From the NCBI GenBank assembly GCA_913041095.1, contig CAJWIB010000109.1, positions 1-8,125 of the forward strand: a stretch of 8,125 bases of DNA. The letters run 5' to 3'. The position numbers and the translations under genes are program-made. Below the pieces are notes generated by a model. It saw only the letters and a program-made list of their open reading frames with translations, had not been told where the DNA came from and ran no database searches. This DNA is from an uncultured Rhodospirillaceae bacterium. Its GTDB lineage: Bacteria > Pseudomonadota > Alphaproteobacteria > Rhodospirillales > UBA2165. Below are positions 1 to 7,314 of the stretch, one piece after another; position 1 is the stretch's first letter, and every line of letters starts with the position of its first letter.

Positions 1-1692
1 GTGCTCGCCGATGGCACGCTGCACACCGAAGTTGAACTCGCTGACGTGAAATTTGCAGCCGCAACATTGCTCGAACATGGTGCTCAATCGGTTTGTATTT
101 TCTTCATAAACAGCTATGCCAATGATGCCAATGAAAAAGCGGCAATCAGCATTGTCAAAGAAATTTGGCCGAACGAACACATAACTGCATCGTCTGAAAT
201 TCTGCCAGAGATCAGGGAATTTGAACGCTGCTCCACGGCGACCCTTAACGCCTATCTGCAGCCTAATATAGGTGACTATCTCGAGCGTCTTAAAGGCGGC
301 TTGAAAGATGATGGTTTCACTGGTGAGATTTTGATTGTGCAATCCAACGGTGGCGTCATGTCGGTTGATACGGCGCGTCATTTCCCGGTGCGCACGGCCC
401 TTTCCGGTCCGGCGGCCGGCGTTATTGCTGGTGCCCATATCGGCGCCAGCGCCGGCTTCCCAAATCTCATTACCTGCGATATGGGCGGCACCAGTTTTGA
501 TGTGTCGCTGGTTGCTGACGGGGAAAGTGCGCTAGCGGCTCAAACGGCTGTTGATTTCGGCATGGTTGTCCGCACGCCAATGATTGAAATCACCACCATT
601 GGTGCCGGTGGTGGCTCGATCGCTTGGGTCGACCGGGGTGGGCTGTTGCAGATCGGTCCTGAAAGTGCGGGCTCTTATCCGGGACCGGTGTGTTATGGCC
701 TGGGTAATGACCGACCGACCGTTACTGATGCCAATGTCGTAATGGGCCGCATCAATGCAGAAAAACCGATTGGCGGCAAACTTGACCGGCTGGATGTTGA
801 GGCTGCCAAAGCTGCTATTCAAGCCCATGTCGCCGATCCGTTAAGCATTGATGTCATGGAGGCTGCTGAGGCAATCATCCGCGTCGCCAATGCCAAGATG
901 TCAGGCGCGATCCGGCTGGTCTCGGTTGAACGCGGACATAATCCTGAAAAATTTGTCGCTATGCCGTTCGGCGGAGGTGGCGCCCTGCATACCGGCGCGT
1001 TGATTAAAGAGGTTGGACTTTCAAAAGCACTGGTGCCGCGTTTCCCCGGTGTCACCTCTGCGCTCGGCTGCGTCATTGCTGATATGCGCTTTGACCGGGT
1101 GCATACGTTAAACAACATGCTCGATGATCTCGATCTCGACATACTGACCCGGGAAATGATTGAAACTGCGGAAGATGGTGAGCAGCGTTTGAAGGAAGCT
1201 GGTATGACCTTCGAAGGTATTGAGCATTTGTTCGAGTTGGATATGCTCTATGTCGGCCAAACTCATACCGTCGCTGTGCGTCTCCCGCTTAATTTCATAA
1301 ATATCAAAGCTGGAATTGACCGCGACATCATCCAATCCTCCTTTGAAGATGCCTACCGCAATGCCTTCGGCCGTTTGCTCGAAGGCATTGGTGTGCGGGT
1401 GCTTAATCTGCGGGTTGCAGTGATTGGCCGGCGGCCAAAATTCGATTTGTCGATGTTAGGGCCTTCAGGTGACGGTTCACTTGAAGACGCCAAAACAGCT
1501 ACGCGGCGGGTCTGGATTGATGGCAATTGGTGGGAGGCCGATGTTTACGCCAGATTGGACGTGCCGAAAAACGCCGTTGTGCTGGGCCCGGCTTTATTAG
1601 AGCAACCGGACACAACAATTTTTATCGACCCGGACTTAGAAGGTTTAGTTGACCGCTTCGGTAATCTGGTTATTTCGAGGAAAGAAACTTGA
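1..1692 (+). CDS. Hydantoinase/oxoprolinase HyuA-family subunit (5' end outside window)
   Basis: This is the ATP-dependent A subunit of the hydantoinase/5-oxoprolinase/acetone carboxylase superfamily, a cytoplasmic enzyme that usually works with a HyuB partner to open or carboxylate small amide, imide or ketone substrates. The visible 563 residues start inside the N-terminal Hydant_A_N domain (roughly residues 1-100) and continue into the actin-like ATPase domain. Seen motifs are QSNGG (114-118), ALSGPAAGV (about 132-140), DMGGTSFD (160-167), TIGAGGGS (199-206) and FGGGGALH (323-330), with a C-terminal GPALLEQPDTT (from 529). Family members are usually about 680-700 residues and begin with a GGTFTD-type phosphate loop, so about 120 residues are missing and the GTG at base 1 is probably an internal codon. 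The stop overlaps the next gene's TTG start. The substrate cannot be told from this subunit alone; no HyuB follows, so it may lie upstream. Confidence 0.92.
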   Translation: MLADGTLHTEVELADVKFAAATLLEHGAQSVCIFFINSYANDANEKAAISIVKEIWPNEHITASSEILPEIREFERCSTATLNAYLQPNIGDYLERLKGGLKDDGFTGEILIVQSNGGVMSVDTARHFPVRTALSGPAAGVIAGAHIGASAGFPNLITCDMGGTSFDVSLVADGESALAAQTAVDFGMVVRTPMIEITTIGAGGGSIAWVDRGGLLQIGPESAGSYPGPVCYGLGNDRPTVTDANVVMGRINAEKPIGGKLDRLDVEAAKAAIQAHVADPLSIDVMEAAEAIIRVANAKMSGAIRLVSVERGHNPEKFVAMPFGGGGALHTGALIKEVGLSKALVPRFPGVTSALGCVIADMRFDRVHTLNNMLDDLDLDILTREMIETAEDGEQRLKEAGMTFEGIEHLFELDMLYVGQTHTVAVRLPLNFINIKAGIDRDIIQSSFEDAYRNAFGRLLEGIGVRVLNLRVAVIGRRPKFDLSMLGPSGDGSLEDAKTATRRVWIDGNWWEADVYARLDVPKNAVVLGPALLEQPDTTIFIDPDLEGLVDRFGNLVISRKET

Positions 1693-2282
1693 GCATGAAC
1701 AATACAGCTCTCGTTCTGGTTGATATGCAAAATGATTTTTTGCACGCTGACGGCGCCTATGCGCGGGGAGGCGCAACATCGGAACACATTGCCGCTCTCC
1801 CCACCAAGCTGAAACCGGTCGCCGAGGCGGTGCGTAACGCCGGTGGCTGGGTTATCTCGACGCATTTCACCTTGGTGCCGGGCAAAGGGGACAAGCCATT
1901 TATTGCCGAACATCTCAAAGAGCTTCGCCCGTTCCTAACCAAAGGTGATTTTGTCCCCGGCGGTTTCGGTCACGCGCTGATTGATGATCTTGCACCGGCT
2001 GATCTGGCGGTCGAGAAGATCGCCTATTCTGCGTTCCATATGAGCCGGCTGGAATGGATGCTCAAACAAGCTGGAATCACGGATTTAATATTTGGCGGCA
2101 TTGTCACCAATGGCGGTGTCGCCTCAACGGTCCGGGACGCCCATGTCCATGGCTATCATTGTACGGTTCTGTCTGATGGCTGCGCAGCGTTCGATCCGGC
2201 TGTCCACGAAGTCTCCATCGAAGCGCTTCGAAGCGTCGCTGAAATCACAAGCTGCGCAGAAGTAATATCAAAACTGGGTTGA
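1689..2282 (+). CDS. Isochorismatase-superfamily hydrolase lacking the catalytic cysteine
   Basis: This 197-residue single-domain protein has the isochorismatase/cysteine hydrolase fold. The nucleophile-assisting Asp lies in VDMQNDF (D12) and the Lys in VEKIAYSAF (K110). The position that carries the nucleophilic Cys in nicotinamidases and N-carbamoylsarcosine amidases (family pattern TN-x-C-V) reads TNGGV here, so it is Gly143 (codon GGT, 2115-2117). True isochorismatases such as PhzD/EntB also have Gly there and use acid catalysis, so a non-thiol reaction or a ligand-binding role is possible. The start is TTG at 1689, overlapping the hyuA stop as TTGA, with GAGGA at 1677-1681 seven bases upstream; an alternative ATG lies at 1695 but is 13 bases from that site. 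The coupling to hyuA suggests it acts on the same substrate pathway. An amidase role is inferred from context and weakened by the missing Cys. Confidence 0.88.
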   Translation: MSMNNTALVLVDMQNDFLHADGAYARGGATSEHIAALPTKLKPVAEAVRNAGGWVISTHFTLVPGKGDKPFIAEHLKELRPFLTKGDFVPGGFGHALIDDLAPADLAVEKIAYSAFHMSRLEWMLKQAGITDLIFGGIVTNGGVASTVRDAHVHGYHCTVLSDGCAAFDPAVHEVSIEALRSVAEITSCAEVISKLG

Positions 2283-2283
2283 A

Positions 2284-2442
2284 TCAGCCGGTTGGTACGT
2301 GCACGGTTTCGTGGCTCAAATCGATACTGCACCCATGAAGCAGATCTTCAGCATTGCGTAACGAAAGAGGACTCCTGACATACATCATCACAGCAAGGCG
2401 GATAATCTCAGGCGATGTTTTGAAATAGCGGAATAGATTGCG
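2284..2442 (-). pseudogene. IS6-family transposase N-terminal remnant
   Basis: Read on the - strand from about 2442, this stretch encodes the recognisable start of an IS6/IS26-type DDE transposase: FRYFKTSPEIIRLAVMMYV followed by SPLSLRNAEDLL and then SIDLSHETV. Intact elements continue with an RFWWNRFG-like segment, but here the frame reads HVPTG and stops at TGA (2286-2284), directly beside the 3' end of the isochorismatase gene. A shifted frame gives NRL at the same place, so a small indel may have occurred before homology ends. No ATG precedes the segment in frame, and a stop lies just upstream (2463-2461). The DDE catalytic core is absent and no terminal inverted repeats were seen. It is a dead fragment of about 50 codons. 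The family call rests on recognising the conserved N-terminal motif by eye. Confidence 0.78.
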
Positions 2443-2545
2443 ATTTTTTATCCAAAAACATTATGAAAATGCTACAATGAGGTCAAAGTGGGATTTACTC
2501 TGACAAAATCGTCCTTTGGCTTAATTTCCTAAATTCAATCCTCAA

Positions 2546-3922
2546 TTATTGGGCGAGAGATTCGGCGCCGTCGTCGCTCGTCGCCAGCATAAAGCCGTTC
2601 AGGAAAGCGACTTTCCGCTCGACGGAGTTTTCGATATGGGTTAGTTGCGCGTCATCCAAATGGCGGTACTTGCCGGACAGGTTTAAATACTCCTCGACCG
2701 GCAGGGGGTCATCGGTAGAATGGGTAAATCTCAAACCCTCGTCGGGGGCAAACTCCCACAAGGTGACAAAATTCGTCTCCACTGCCTTGCGGCAAACCTC
2801 GTTGGTTGACTCGGATGGGATGCGCCAGCCCGTCGGGCACGGCGAATAGACATGCAGATAGGCCATACCGCGCTTGGCGGCGGCGAGCGCTTTATCCAGC
2901 TTTTCGTAGTAGTCGTCCATGAACGCCAGCGATGCCGTCGCCACATATTCACAATTATGCATCATCATGATGACCGGCATGTTCTTGGCGTCCTGGGTCT
3001 TGCCGTGCAGAGTTTCGCCAACTGGCGTGGTCGAGGTCCAGGAACCGAAGGAGGTGCTGCCTGAACGCTGCATGCCGGTGTTCATGTAGCCTTCGTTGTC
3101 GACGCAAATGTAGAGCATCTGTTCGCCCCGTTCGGCGGCGCCGGAGAGGGACTGGAAGCCCGCATCGACAGTGCCGCCATCGCCCGCCAAGGCGACCATG
3201 GTGACGTCCCGGCCAATGCGGTTATAATAGCGCTTGGCGCCCGCCAGCATCGAGGCAGTATTGGTTAAAAGGGGGTGAAAAACGGGAATTTTTGAACCCG
3301 TCTTGCCATTGAAGCCGACCGTGCCCATGCCGGCGATGCAGCCCGGGGGCGTGGCGACGACAGCGTTGGAGCCAATTTTACGCATCGTATGGCGGATCAG
3401 AAGCTCTGAATTACAGCCTTGGCAGGCGGCAAGTCCCGGTACGAACAGATCTTCCAATTCGCCGTAATTATTATAAATCTCCGCCGATCTATTATATTCG
3501 AGGGCACCGGTCGGGCAGGACTTAACACAAGCAGGATCACCGTCGCACATGTCGCATTTCATGACATGACCTGCGGCGGCGTTATAAGTAATTCCGCCAT
3601 AGGCACAGCCGACCGTGCAAAGCAGGCAATCGACGCATTTTTCGGCATCCCAGGGAACGACGCCGGTTTTGTGGTTCTTGGTCAAAGACCCGGACGGACA
3701 ATTCAAGACGCATTTCGGGTCGCCGCATTGCCGGCACAAAGCCAATTCGAAGCTATCGTTGGCGGCGATACTCGGCACGATTTTAAGGCGCGAATGCAGG
3801 GTGTCAGCGGTACCGGATTTAGCTCCGGCGCAGACCGTCATGCACTCGCCGCAGCCGTCGCATTTATCCTGGTGAAAAGCAATTGTGTTGTGACTGTGGC
3901 CCAAGGGTTTGTCCTTTCCCAA
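2546..3922 (-). CDS. padI: 2-oxoacid oxidoreductase beta subunit with fused four-cluster ferredoxin domain (PadI-like)
   Basis: This is the TPP-binding catalytic beta subunit of a 2-oxoacid:acceptor oxidoreductase, fused to a DmsB/HycB-like iron-sulphur domain. Residues 1-145 hold four Cys quartets (C21/24/27/31, C63/66/71/75, C96/99/102/106, C123/126/132/136), enough for four [4Fe-4S] clusters. The beta domain follows: CQGC (167-170), C195 and C362 in SPCPTGW are the likely ligands of the proximal cluster, and GDGG (247-250) to DN (275-276) is the TPP/Mg motif. Plain PorB proteins are about 300 residues and lack the N-terminal extension; at about 50 kDa this matches PadI of phenylglyoxylate dehydrogenase. 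The start is uncertain. TTG at 3922 has no clear ribosome site, whereas TTG at 3904 has AAAGGA seven bases upstream and would give 452 residues. It is last in the operon, 10 bases after the FAD subunit. The padI symbol is by analogy; the substrate is unknown. Confidence 0.9.
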   Translation of the reverse strand: MGKDKPLGHSHNTIAFHQDKCDGCGECMTVCAGAKSGTADTLHSRLKIVPSIAANDSFELALCRQCGDPKCVLNCPSGSLTKNHKTGVVPWDAEKCVDCLLCTVGCAYGGITYNAAAGHVMKCDMCDGDPACVKSCPTGALEYNRSAEIYNNYGELEDLFVPGLAACQGCNSELLIRHTMRKIGSNAVVATPPGCIAGMGTVGFNGKTGSKIPVFHPLLTNTASMLAGAKRYYNRIGRDVTMVALAGDGGTVDAGFQSLSGAAERGEQMLYICVDNEGYMNTGMQRSGSTSFGSWTSTTPVGETLHGKTQDAKNMPVIMMMHNCEYVATASLAFMDDYYEKLDKALAAAKRGMAYLHVYSPCPTGWRIPSESTNEVCRKAVETNFVTLWEFAPDEGLRFTHSTDDPLPVEEYLNLSGKYRHLDDAQLTHIENSVERKVAFLNGFMLATSDDGAESLAQ

Positions 3923-3932
3923 TATCGCTTGC

Positions 3933-5195
3933 TTAACGCCATGTCCGCGACATCAAATCACGGCCGGTATCGGTTGGATTGCTCAAAAACTCTTCCTTCA
4001 CCGGCTCTAAATCCACACGCTGGAGCACGAGCTGCCACATGATACCGGGATCGAAATCCGTGTTGATACCGGATATGCCGAGCAAGCATCCCTCGCCGAT
4101 AAGGATTTTCTGGTACGTCATCTCTTCCTCGTTAACATTCAGTAAGACTTCGGTGTCTTTGGGAAGCGCATTTTCGTCGCTAACACCAACCGAAATCGCC
4201 TGATTGCCGAAGAAACCATACGTATTGAGCGGTACGCCTCCCGGGTAGGGATTGATGGCTGGATCGTTAATCATCGACATGCCGGCGATGCGTCCTTGTT
4301 CCACCGCCGCCGGTAGAATGCCGCCGACGGATTTTTCACCGCTGTAAAAATTCACCGCCTGGGCGACATCGCCGGCAGCCCAAATATTGGCAATATTCGT
4401 CGCCATGCAATCATTGACCAAAATGCCCTGATCGGTTTCCACCGGACCGTCCTCCAGATAAGAGATGACAGGCGCAACACCGGTGCAAACCAGCAATAAA
4501 TCGGCAGTGATTTCATCACCGCTATCGAGACTTACTTTGGCACCCTCGCCATCCGGCGCCGCACCGACGACAGTGTTGCCGATCCGCATGGCAACGCCAT
4601 TTTCGATAAAAGTCTGTTCGATGATCTTGGCGGCTTCAGCGTCGAAATAACCTGGTAGAACCTGGGGCCGCATTTCAACGATGGTAACCTGAACACCGAC
4701 TTTGATCAGATTTTCAGCCGCATGCATGCCGATCAACCCGCCACCCAAAACGACCGCCGATTTGGCGCTCTCCAGAGCGGCGTGCAAATTGACAGCGTCG
4801 TCCATGGTGCGAAGCACATGGTAGGGCGTGTCCGTCAAGCCTGGTATCGGCGGAATTGCGGGCGCAGCACCGGTCGCCAGTAATAGTTTTTCGTATTGCC
4901 ATTCTTGGCCGTTCTGCAGGGTGACAGAGTTATTGTCCACATCGAGCGTACTCAAGCCAGCGCCGCTAATAAAATTCACCTTGTTCTGGGCAAAAAACTC
5001 ATCGTCGCGCAATTTCACCTTTTCTGGTTTTGACTGGCCGGACACGATATAAGGGAGAACCGTCGGTGAATAGGGCAGATGGTCGTCCTTGGTTACCAGG
5101 GTAAGGCTGCCATCTTGATCCAGCATGCGAATTGAATTGAGCGCCGAAAGAGCGGCGTGAGAACAGCCGGCAATAAGATATTTTGTCTGTTCCAT
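3933..5195 (-). CDS. padH: FAD/NAD(P)-binding reductase subunit of the 2-oxoacid oxidoreductase (PadH-like)
   Basis: This 420-residue pyridine nucleotide-disulphide-type flavoprotein is embedded between the alpha and beta subunit genes. The N-terminal Rossmann motif is unusual, IAGCSHAALSA (8-18), in place of GxGxxG. It is followed by YSPTVLPYIVSG, the ATGAAP strand, a canonical second nucleotide loop GGGLIGMHAAE for NAD(P), and the FAD-binding IWAAGDVAQ near residue 272. No CxxC redox disulphide is seen, so it is not a disulphide reductase; it more likely passes electrons from iron-sulphur clusters to NAD(P)+. In the Aromatoleum phenylglyoxylate:NAD+ oxidoreductase the 43-kDa PadH subunit has this job and this gene position, which is the main reason for the call. 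ATG at 5195 has GAGGA (5202-5198) close upstream, 16 bases after the alpha stop. The alternative is a general NADH-dependent ferredoxin reductase. Confidence 0.88.
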   Translation of the reverse strand: MEQTKYLIAGCSHAALSALNSIRMLDQDGSLTLVTKDDHLPYSPTVLPYIVSGQSKPEKVKLRDDEFFAQNKVNFISGAGLSTLDVDNNSVTLQNGQEWQYEKLLLATGAAPAIPPIPGLTDTPYHVLRTMDDAVNLHAALESAKSAVVLGGGLIGMHAAENLIKVGVQVTIVEMRPQVLPGYFDAEAAKIIEQTFIENGVAMRIGNTVVGAAPDGEGAKVSLDSGDEITADLLLVCTGVAPVISYLEDGPVETDQGILVNDCMATNIANIWAAGDVAQAVNFYSGEKSVGGILPAAVEQGRIAGMSMINDPAINPYPGGVPLNTYGFFGNQAISVGVSDENALPKDTEVLLNVNEEEMTYQKILIGEGCLLGISGINTDFDPGIMWQLVLQRVDLEPVKEEFLSNPTDTGRDLMSRTWR

Positions 5196-5211
5196 AATCC
5201 TCGTTATCCGT

Positions 5212-6438
5212 TTACTCGTTCTCGTTCAGCCAGACCGGGCTTTCGGTCATGTCGCCAGCGAGTTGATTGCCAGTGGCTTCAATCACGCGGGCGAAATGTT
5301 CGCCGGTGATATCCGAACCTGCCAGACCGCCGATGAAGCTGATGGCCGGGATGCGTTCTTTCAATTGGTATAAAGCCGCCTGAATTTCCTGAAAAACCGG
5401 GCCGCAGTTCCAAGCAAAACTAACCGATCGGTCAACCACGCCGATGGCCTTGACCTTGGTCAGCGTGTTTCTCAGAGCCTCCATGGGGAAGGGGCGGAAC
5501 GTCTTAACTCTGATCAGGCCAACTTTTTGGCCTTGTTCGCGAGCAACATCGACAGCGTCTTTACCGGCGCCCGACATGCTGCCAATGGTGACGATCGCAT
5601 AGTCGGCATCATCAAGCCGGTATTCCTCGATCAGCGGTGCATAGCACCGGCCGAATTTGCGCTCCCATTCTTCATGGGTTTCAGTAATGACCCGCAAGGC
5701 GTTTTGCATGCCGGCGCAATGACCCTGGCGGTAGCGCACAAAAGTGCTTGGTCCACCGGGGCCCTCTCCACCCGTCAGAGGGTCAACCGACATCGGTCGG
5801 TCAGGGTCGAGGGCAACATGCCAGTTGGTGTCTTTGTCACCCAGAAAATCATCCACCATTTCCTGTTCCGGCAGGAAAACCTTGGTCACGCCATAAGACA
5901 GGTAGTTGCCGTCATGGCAGATATTGACCGGTAGCATGACGTCCCGATGCTCGGCGATGCGGAAGGCCATGATCAGCGAATCCAAGACTTCCTGAACACT
6001 TTCACAGTAAATTTGAATCCATCCGGTTTCGCGCAGCATCATGGCGTCCTGTTGACCACCCCAGACGCTTTGCGGCGTCAAACCGTCGCGGGTGACCACC
6101 GACATTACAATCGGCAGGCGCATGCCGGGCGTCCGTACATAGGGTTCGAACATATAATATAAGCCAGGGCCACACGTCGCCGTATAGGTCCGGGCACCAG
6201 CCAGACAGGCGCCGTGCAAGACCGACATGACGCTGTGCTCGCCCTCCACGTCCATCAGGTCAGCGTCGATTTTCCCGTCGGCGATAAATTGCGAGACATA
6301 TTCGACTAAAGAAGACTGAGGGGTGATGGGATAGACCGCCACCATGTCCGGTTTGGCCAGGGAAACTGCCCAGGCGGCGGCTTCATTACCGTCGCAGACA
6401 ATGGACTTGGGCTCGTTGGTCAGTGCTGCATCTGGCAT
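5212..6438 (-). CDS. padG: 2-oxoacid oxidoreductase alpha subunit (PadG/PorA-like)
   Basis: This is the alpha subunit of the TPP-dependent 2-oxoacid oxidoreductase; with beta it forms the cytoplasmic active site that decarboxylates a 2-oxoacid and yields an acyl-CoA. The 408 residues begin with the POR_N pyrimidine-binding domain: GNEAAAWA (17-24), YPITPQSS (36-43), and VEGEHS (64-69) with the Glu expected to contact the TPP aminopyrimidine. It continues with ATCGPGLYYMFEP and RDGLTPQSVWGGQQD. The second transketolase-like domain, from about residue 255, contains IVTIGSMSGAGKDAV and IRVKTFRPFP. The length matches PorA/PadG of about 400 residues. ATG at 6438 lies two bases after the delta stop, which points to coupled translation. 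Family membership is certain; the padG symbol is by analogy with the five-gene pad set, and pyruvate or another 2-oxoacid could be the real substrate. Confidence 0.92.
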   Translation of the reverse strand: MPDAALTNEPKSIVCDGNEAAAWAVSLAKPDMVAVYPITPQSSLVEYVSQFIADGKIDADLMDVEGEHSVMSVLHGACLAGARTYTATCGPGLYYMFEPYVRTPGMRLPIVMSVVTRDGLTPQSVWGGQQDAMMLRETGWIQIYCESVQEVLDSLIMAFRIAEHRDVMLPVNICHDGNYLSYGVTKVFLPEQEMVDDFLGDKDTNWHVALDPDRPMSVDPLTGGEGPGGPSTFVRYRQGHCAGMQNALRVITETHEEWERKFGRCYAPLIEEYRLDDADYAIVTIGSMSGAGKDAVDVAREQGQKVGLIRVKTFRPFPMEALRNTLTKVKAIGVVDRSVSFAWNCGPVFQEIQAALYQLKERIPAISFIGGLAGSDITGEHFARVIEATGNQLAGDMTESPVWLNENE

Positions 6439-6440
6439 GA

Positions 6441-6734
6441 TCAGTCTTCCGTTTCAATAACCATGGCAATGGCGTTGTGCGGGCATTCGATAGCGCAGAT
6501 GCCGCAACCTTTACAGGAATCGTATGAAATATCGAACCAGGCGGCCATCTCGATAATGCATTGCACCGGACAAAGCAGCCAGCAGGTAGCGCATTTGACG
6601 CATTTTTCGCGGTCAACGACGGGGCGTTCTGAGCGCCAGTCACCAGGCAGCATGGTAATCAGTTCGGTGCCGATGGGACACAGGTCGTTGGGGATCGTCG
6701 CTGGATCAAAACGGGGGCGAGCTTGTTTTAGCAT
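6441..6734 (-). CDS. padF: 2-oxoacid oxidoreductase delta subunit, 2x[4Fe-4S] ferredoxin (PadF/PorD-like)
   Basis: This small ferredoxin-type delta subunit of the complex has 97 residues from the chosen start. It has two classic cluster motifs, C45/48/51/55 followed by Pro and C74/77/80/84 followed by Pro, which would carry electrons from the proximal cluster of the beta subunit. The N-terminal part, with LCPIGTEL and PGDWRSERPVVD, is the usual PorD linker. A longer reading from GTG at 6782 would overlap the gamma gene by 38 bases and has no clear ribosome site. ATG at 6734 has GAAGG (6743-6739) four bases upstream and begins 10 bases after the gamma stop, so it is preferred. The resulting size of about 11 kDa agrees with PadF of phenylglyoxylate dehydrogenase. 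Confidence 0.9.
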   Translation of the reverse strand: MLKQARPRFDPATIPNDLCPIGTELITMLPGDWRSERPVVDREKCVKCATCWLLCPVQCIIEMAAWFDISYDSCKGCGICAIECPHNAIAMVIETED

Positions 6735-6744
6735 GGCACCTTCT

Positions 6745-7302
6745 TCAATTGATCTGGTGAACTTGGGTTTCGTTATAGCCACGTTCGATGGCCGCCATAT
6801 TCTGATCCAGTCCGGCGTCGCGGAAGTTTGCCGTCGTCAAACCTTCTTTAAGGGAATCGAGAGAGACCATGCCCGAGGTTTTGGCAAAAGCGCCCAGCAT
6901 AATCGAATTGGTGATCGGTTTATTAAAGATATCGAGGGCTATGCCGAAGGCGTCGCACAAGCCAAGCTTGGCCACGGTTTCTGGTATATCGAGATTGTCG
7001 AGACTTTTTTTCGTCGCCTGCACCCAGATGCCGCCATTGCGGAAGCCCTTGAATATGTCAACGGCCCTGGAAATGGTCGGGTCGATGCAGATAATATTGT
7101 CCGGGTTATAGATATTGGTGACCGTCCGGATTTCCTTGTCGTCGACGCGCAGAAAGGCGGTCACCGGCGCGCCGCGCCGCTCAAAGCCGAAAGACGGAAT
7201 GGCGAGCGCGAACTGGCCTTCTTCAACAATCGCCTTGGCCAATATCTTTGACGCCATGACGGTGCCCTGGCCGCCTCGGCCATGAATGCGTATTTCCTGA
7301 AT
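6745..7302 (-). CDS. padE: 2-oxoacid oxidoreductase gamma subunit with probable AUU start (PadE/PorC-like)
   Basis: This is the gamma subunit of the oxidoreductase, a 185-residue POR/KOR gamma domain that probably helps bind CoA. The first ATG (7257) would cut off the family's hallmark N-terminus. The same frame continues upstream as QEIRIHGRGGQGTV, and homologues such as PorC start M-x-E-x-R-x-H-G-R-G-G-Q-G. The codon at the expected Met position is ATT (7302-7300), preceded six bases upstream by a perfect AAGGAG (7314-7309). No ATG, GTG or TTG occurs in frame between that site and the upstream TAA, so an AUU start is the best reading. Other family signatures are PSFGFERRGAPV and NPDNIICID. 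It is the first gene of the operon, about 80 bases after an FNR-type box. A G-to-T sequencing error in an ATG is the main alternative. Confidence 0.87.
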   Translation of the reverse strand: MQEIRIHGRGGQGTVMASKILAKAIVEEGQFALAIPSFGFERRGAPVTAFLRVDDKEIRTVTNIYNPDNIICIDPTISRAVDIFKGFRNGGIWVQATKKSLDNLDIPETVAKLGLCDAFGIALDIFNKPITNSIMLGAFAKTSGMVSLDSLKEGLTTANFRDAGLDQNMAAIERGYNETQVHQIN

Positions 7303-7308
7303 GCCCGT

Positions 7309-7314
7309 CTCCTT
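7309..7314 (-). promoter_or_regulatory. Ribosome binding site deciding the AUU start
   Basis: AAGGAG on the - strand lies six bases before ATT at 7302-7300. It is the strongest Shine-Dalgarno match near the gamma gene and sits 51 bases upstream of the first in-frame ATG (7257), far too distant to serve that codon. Confidence 0.75.

Noticed and set aside
2283..2545. Search for a bidirectional terminator between the convergent operons
   Set aside because: I found no convincing GC-rich hairpin followed by a T-run; only the transposase remnant and AT-rich sequence are visible.
3419..4042. 207-residue + strand reading frame opposite the beta subunit
   Set aside because: It is antisense to the Cys-rich domain and the end of the FAD subunit gene, both strongly supported, and has no recognisable motif.
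6463..7251. 262-residue + strand reading frame opposite the gamma and delta genes
   Set aside because: It is antisense to two well-supported conserved subunits; the long open frame is a codon-bias shadow.
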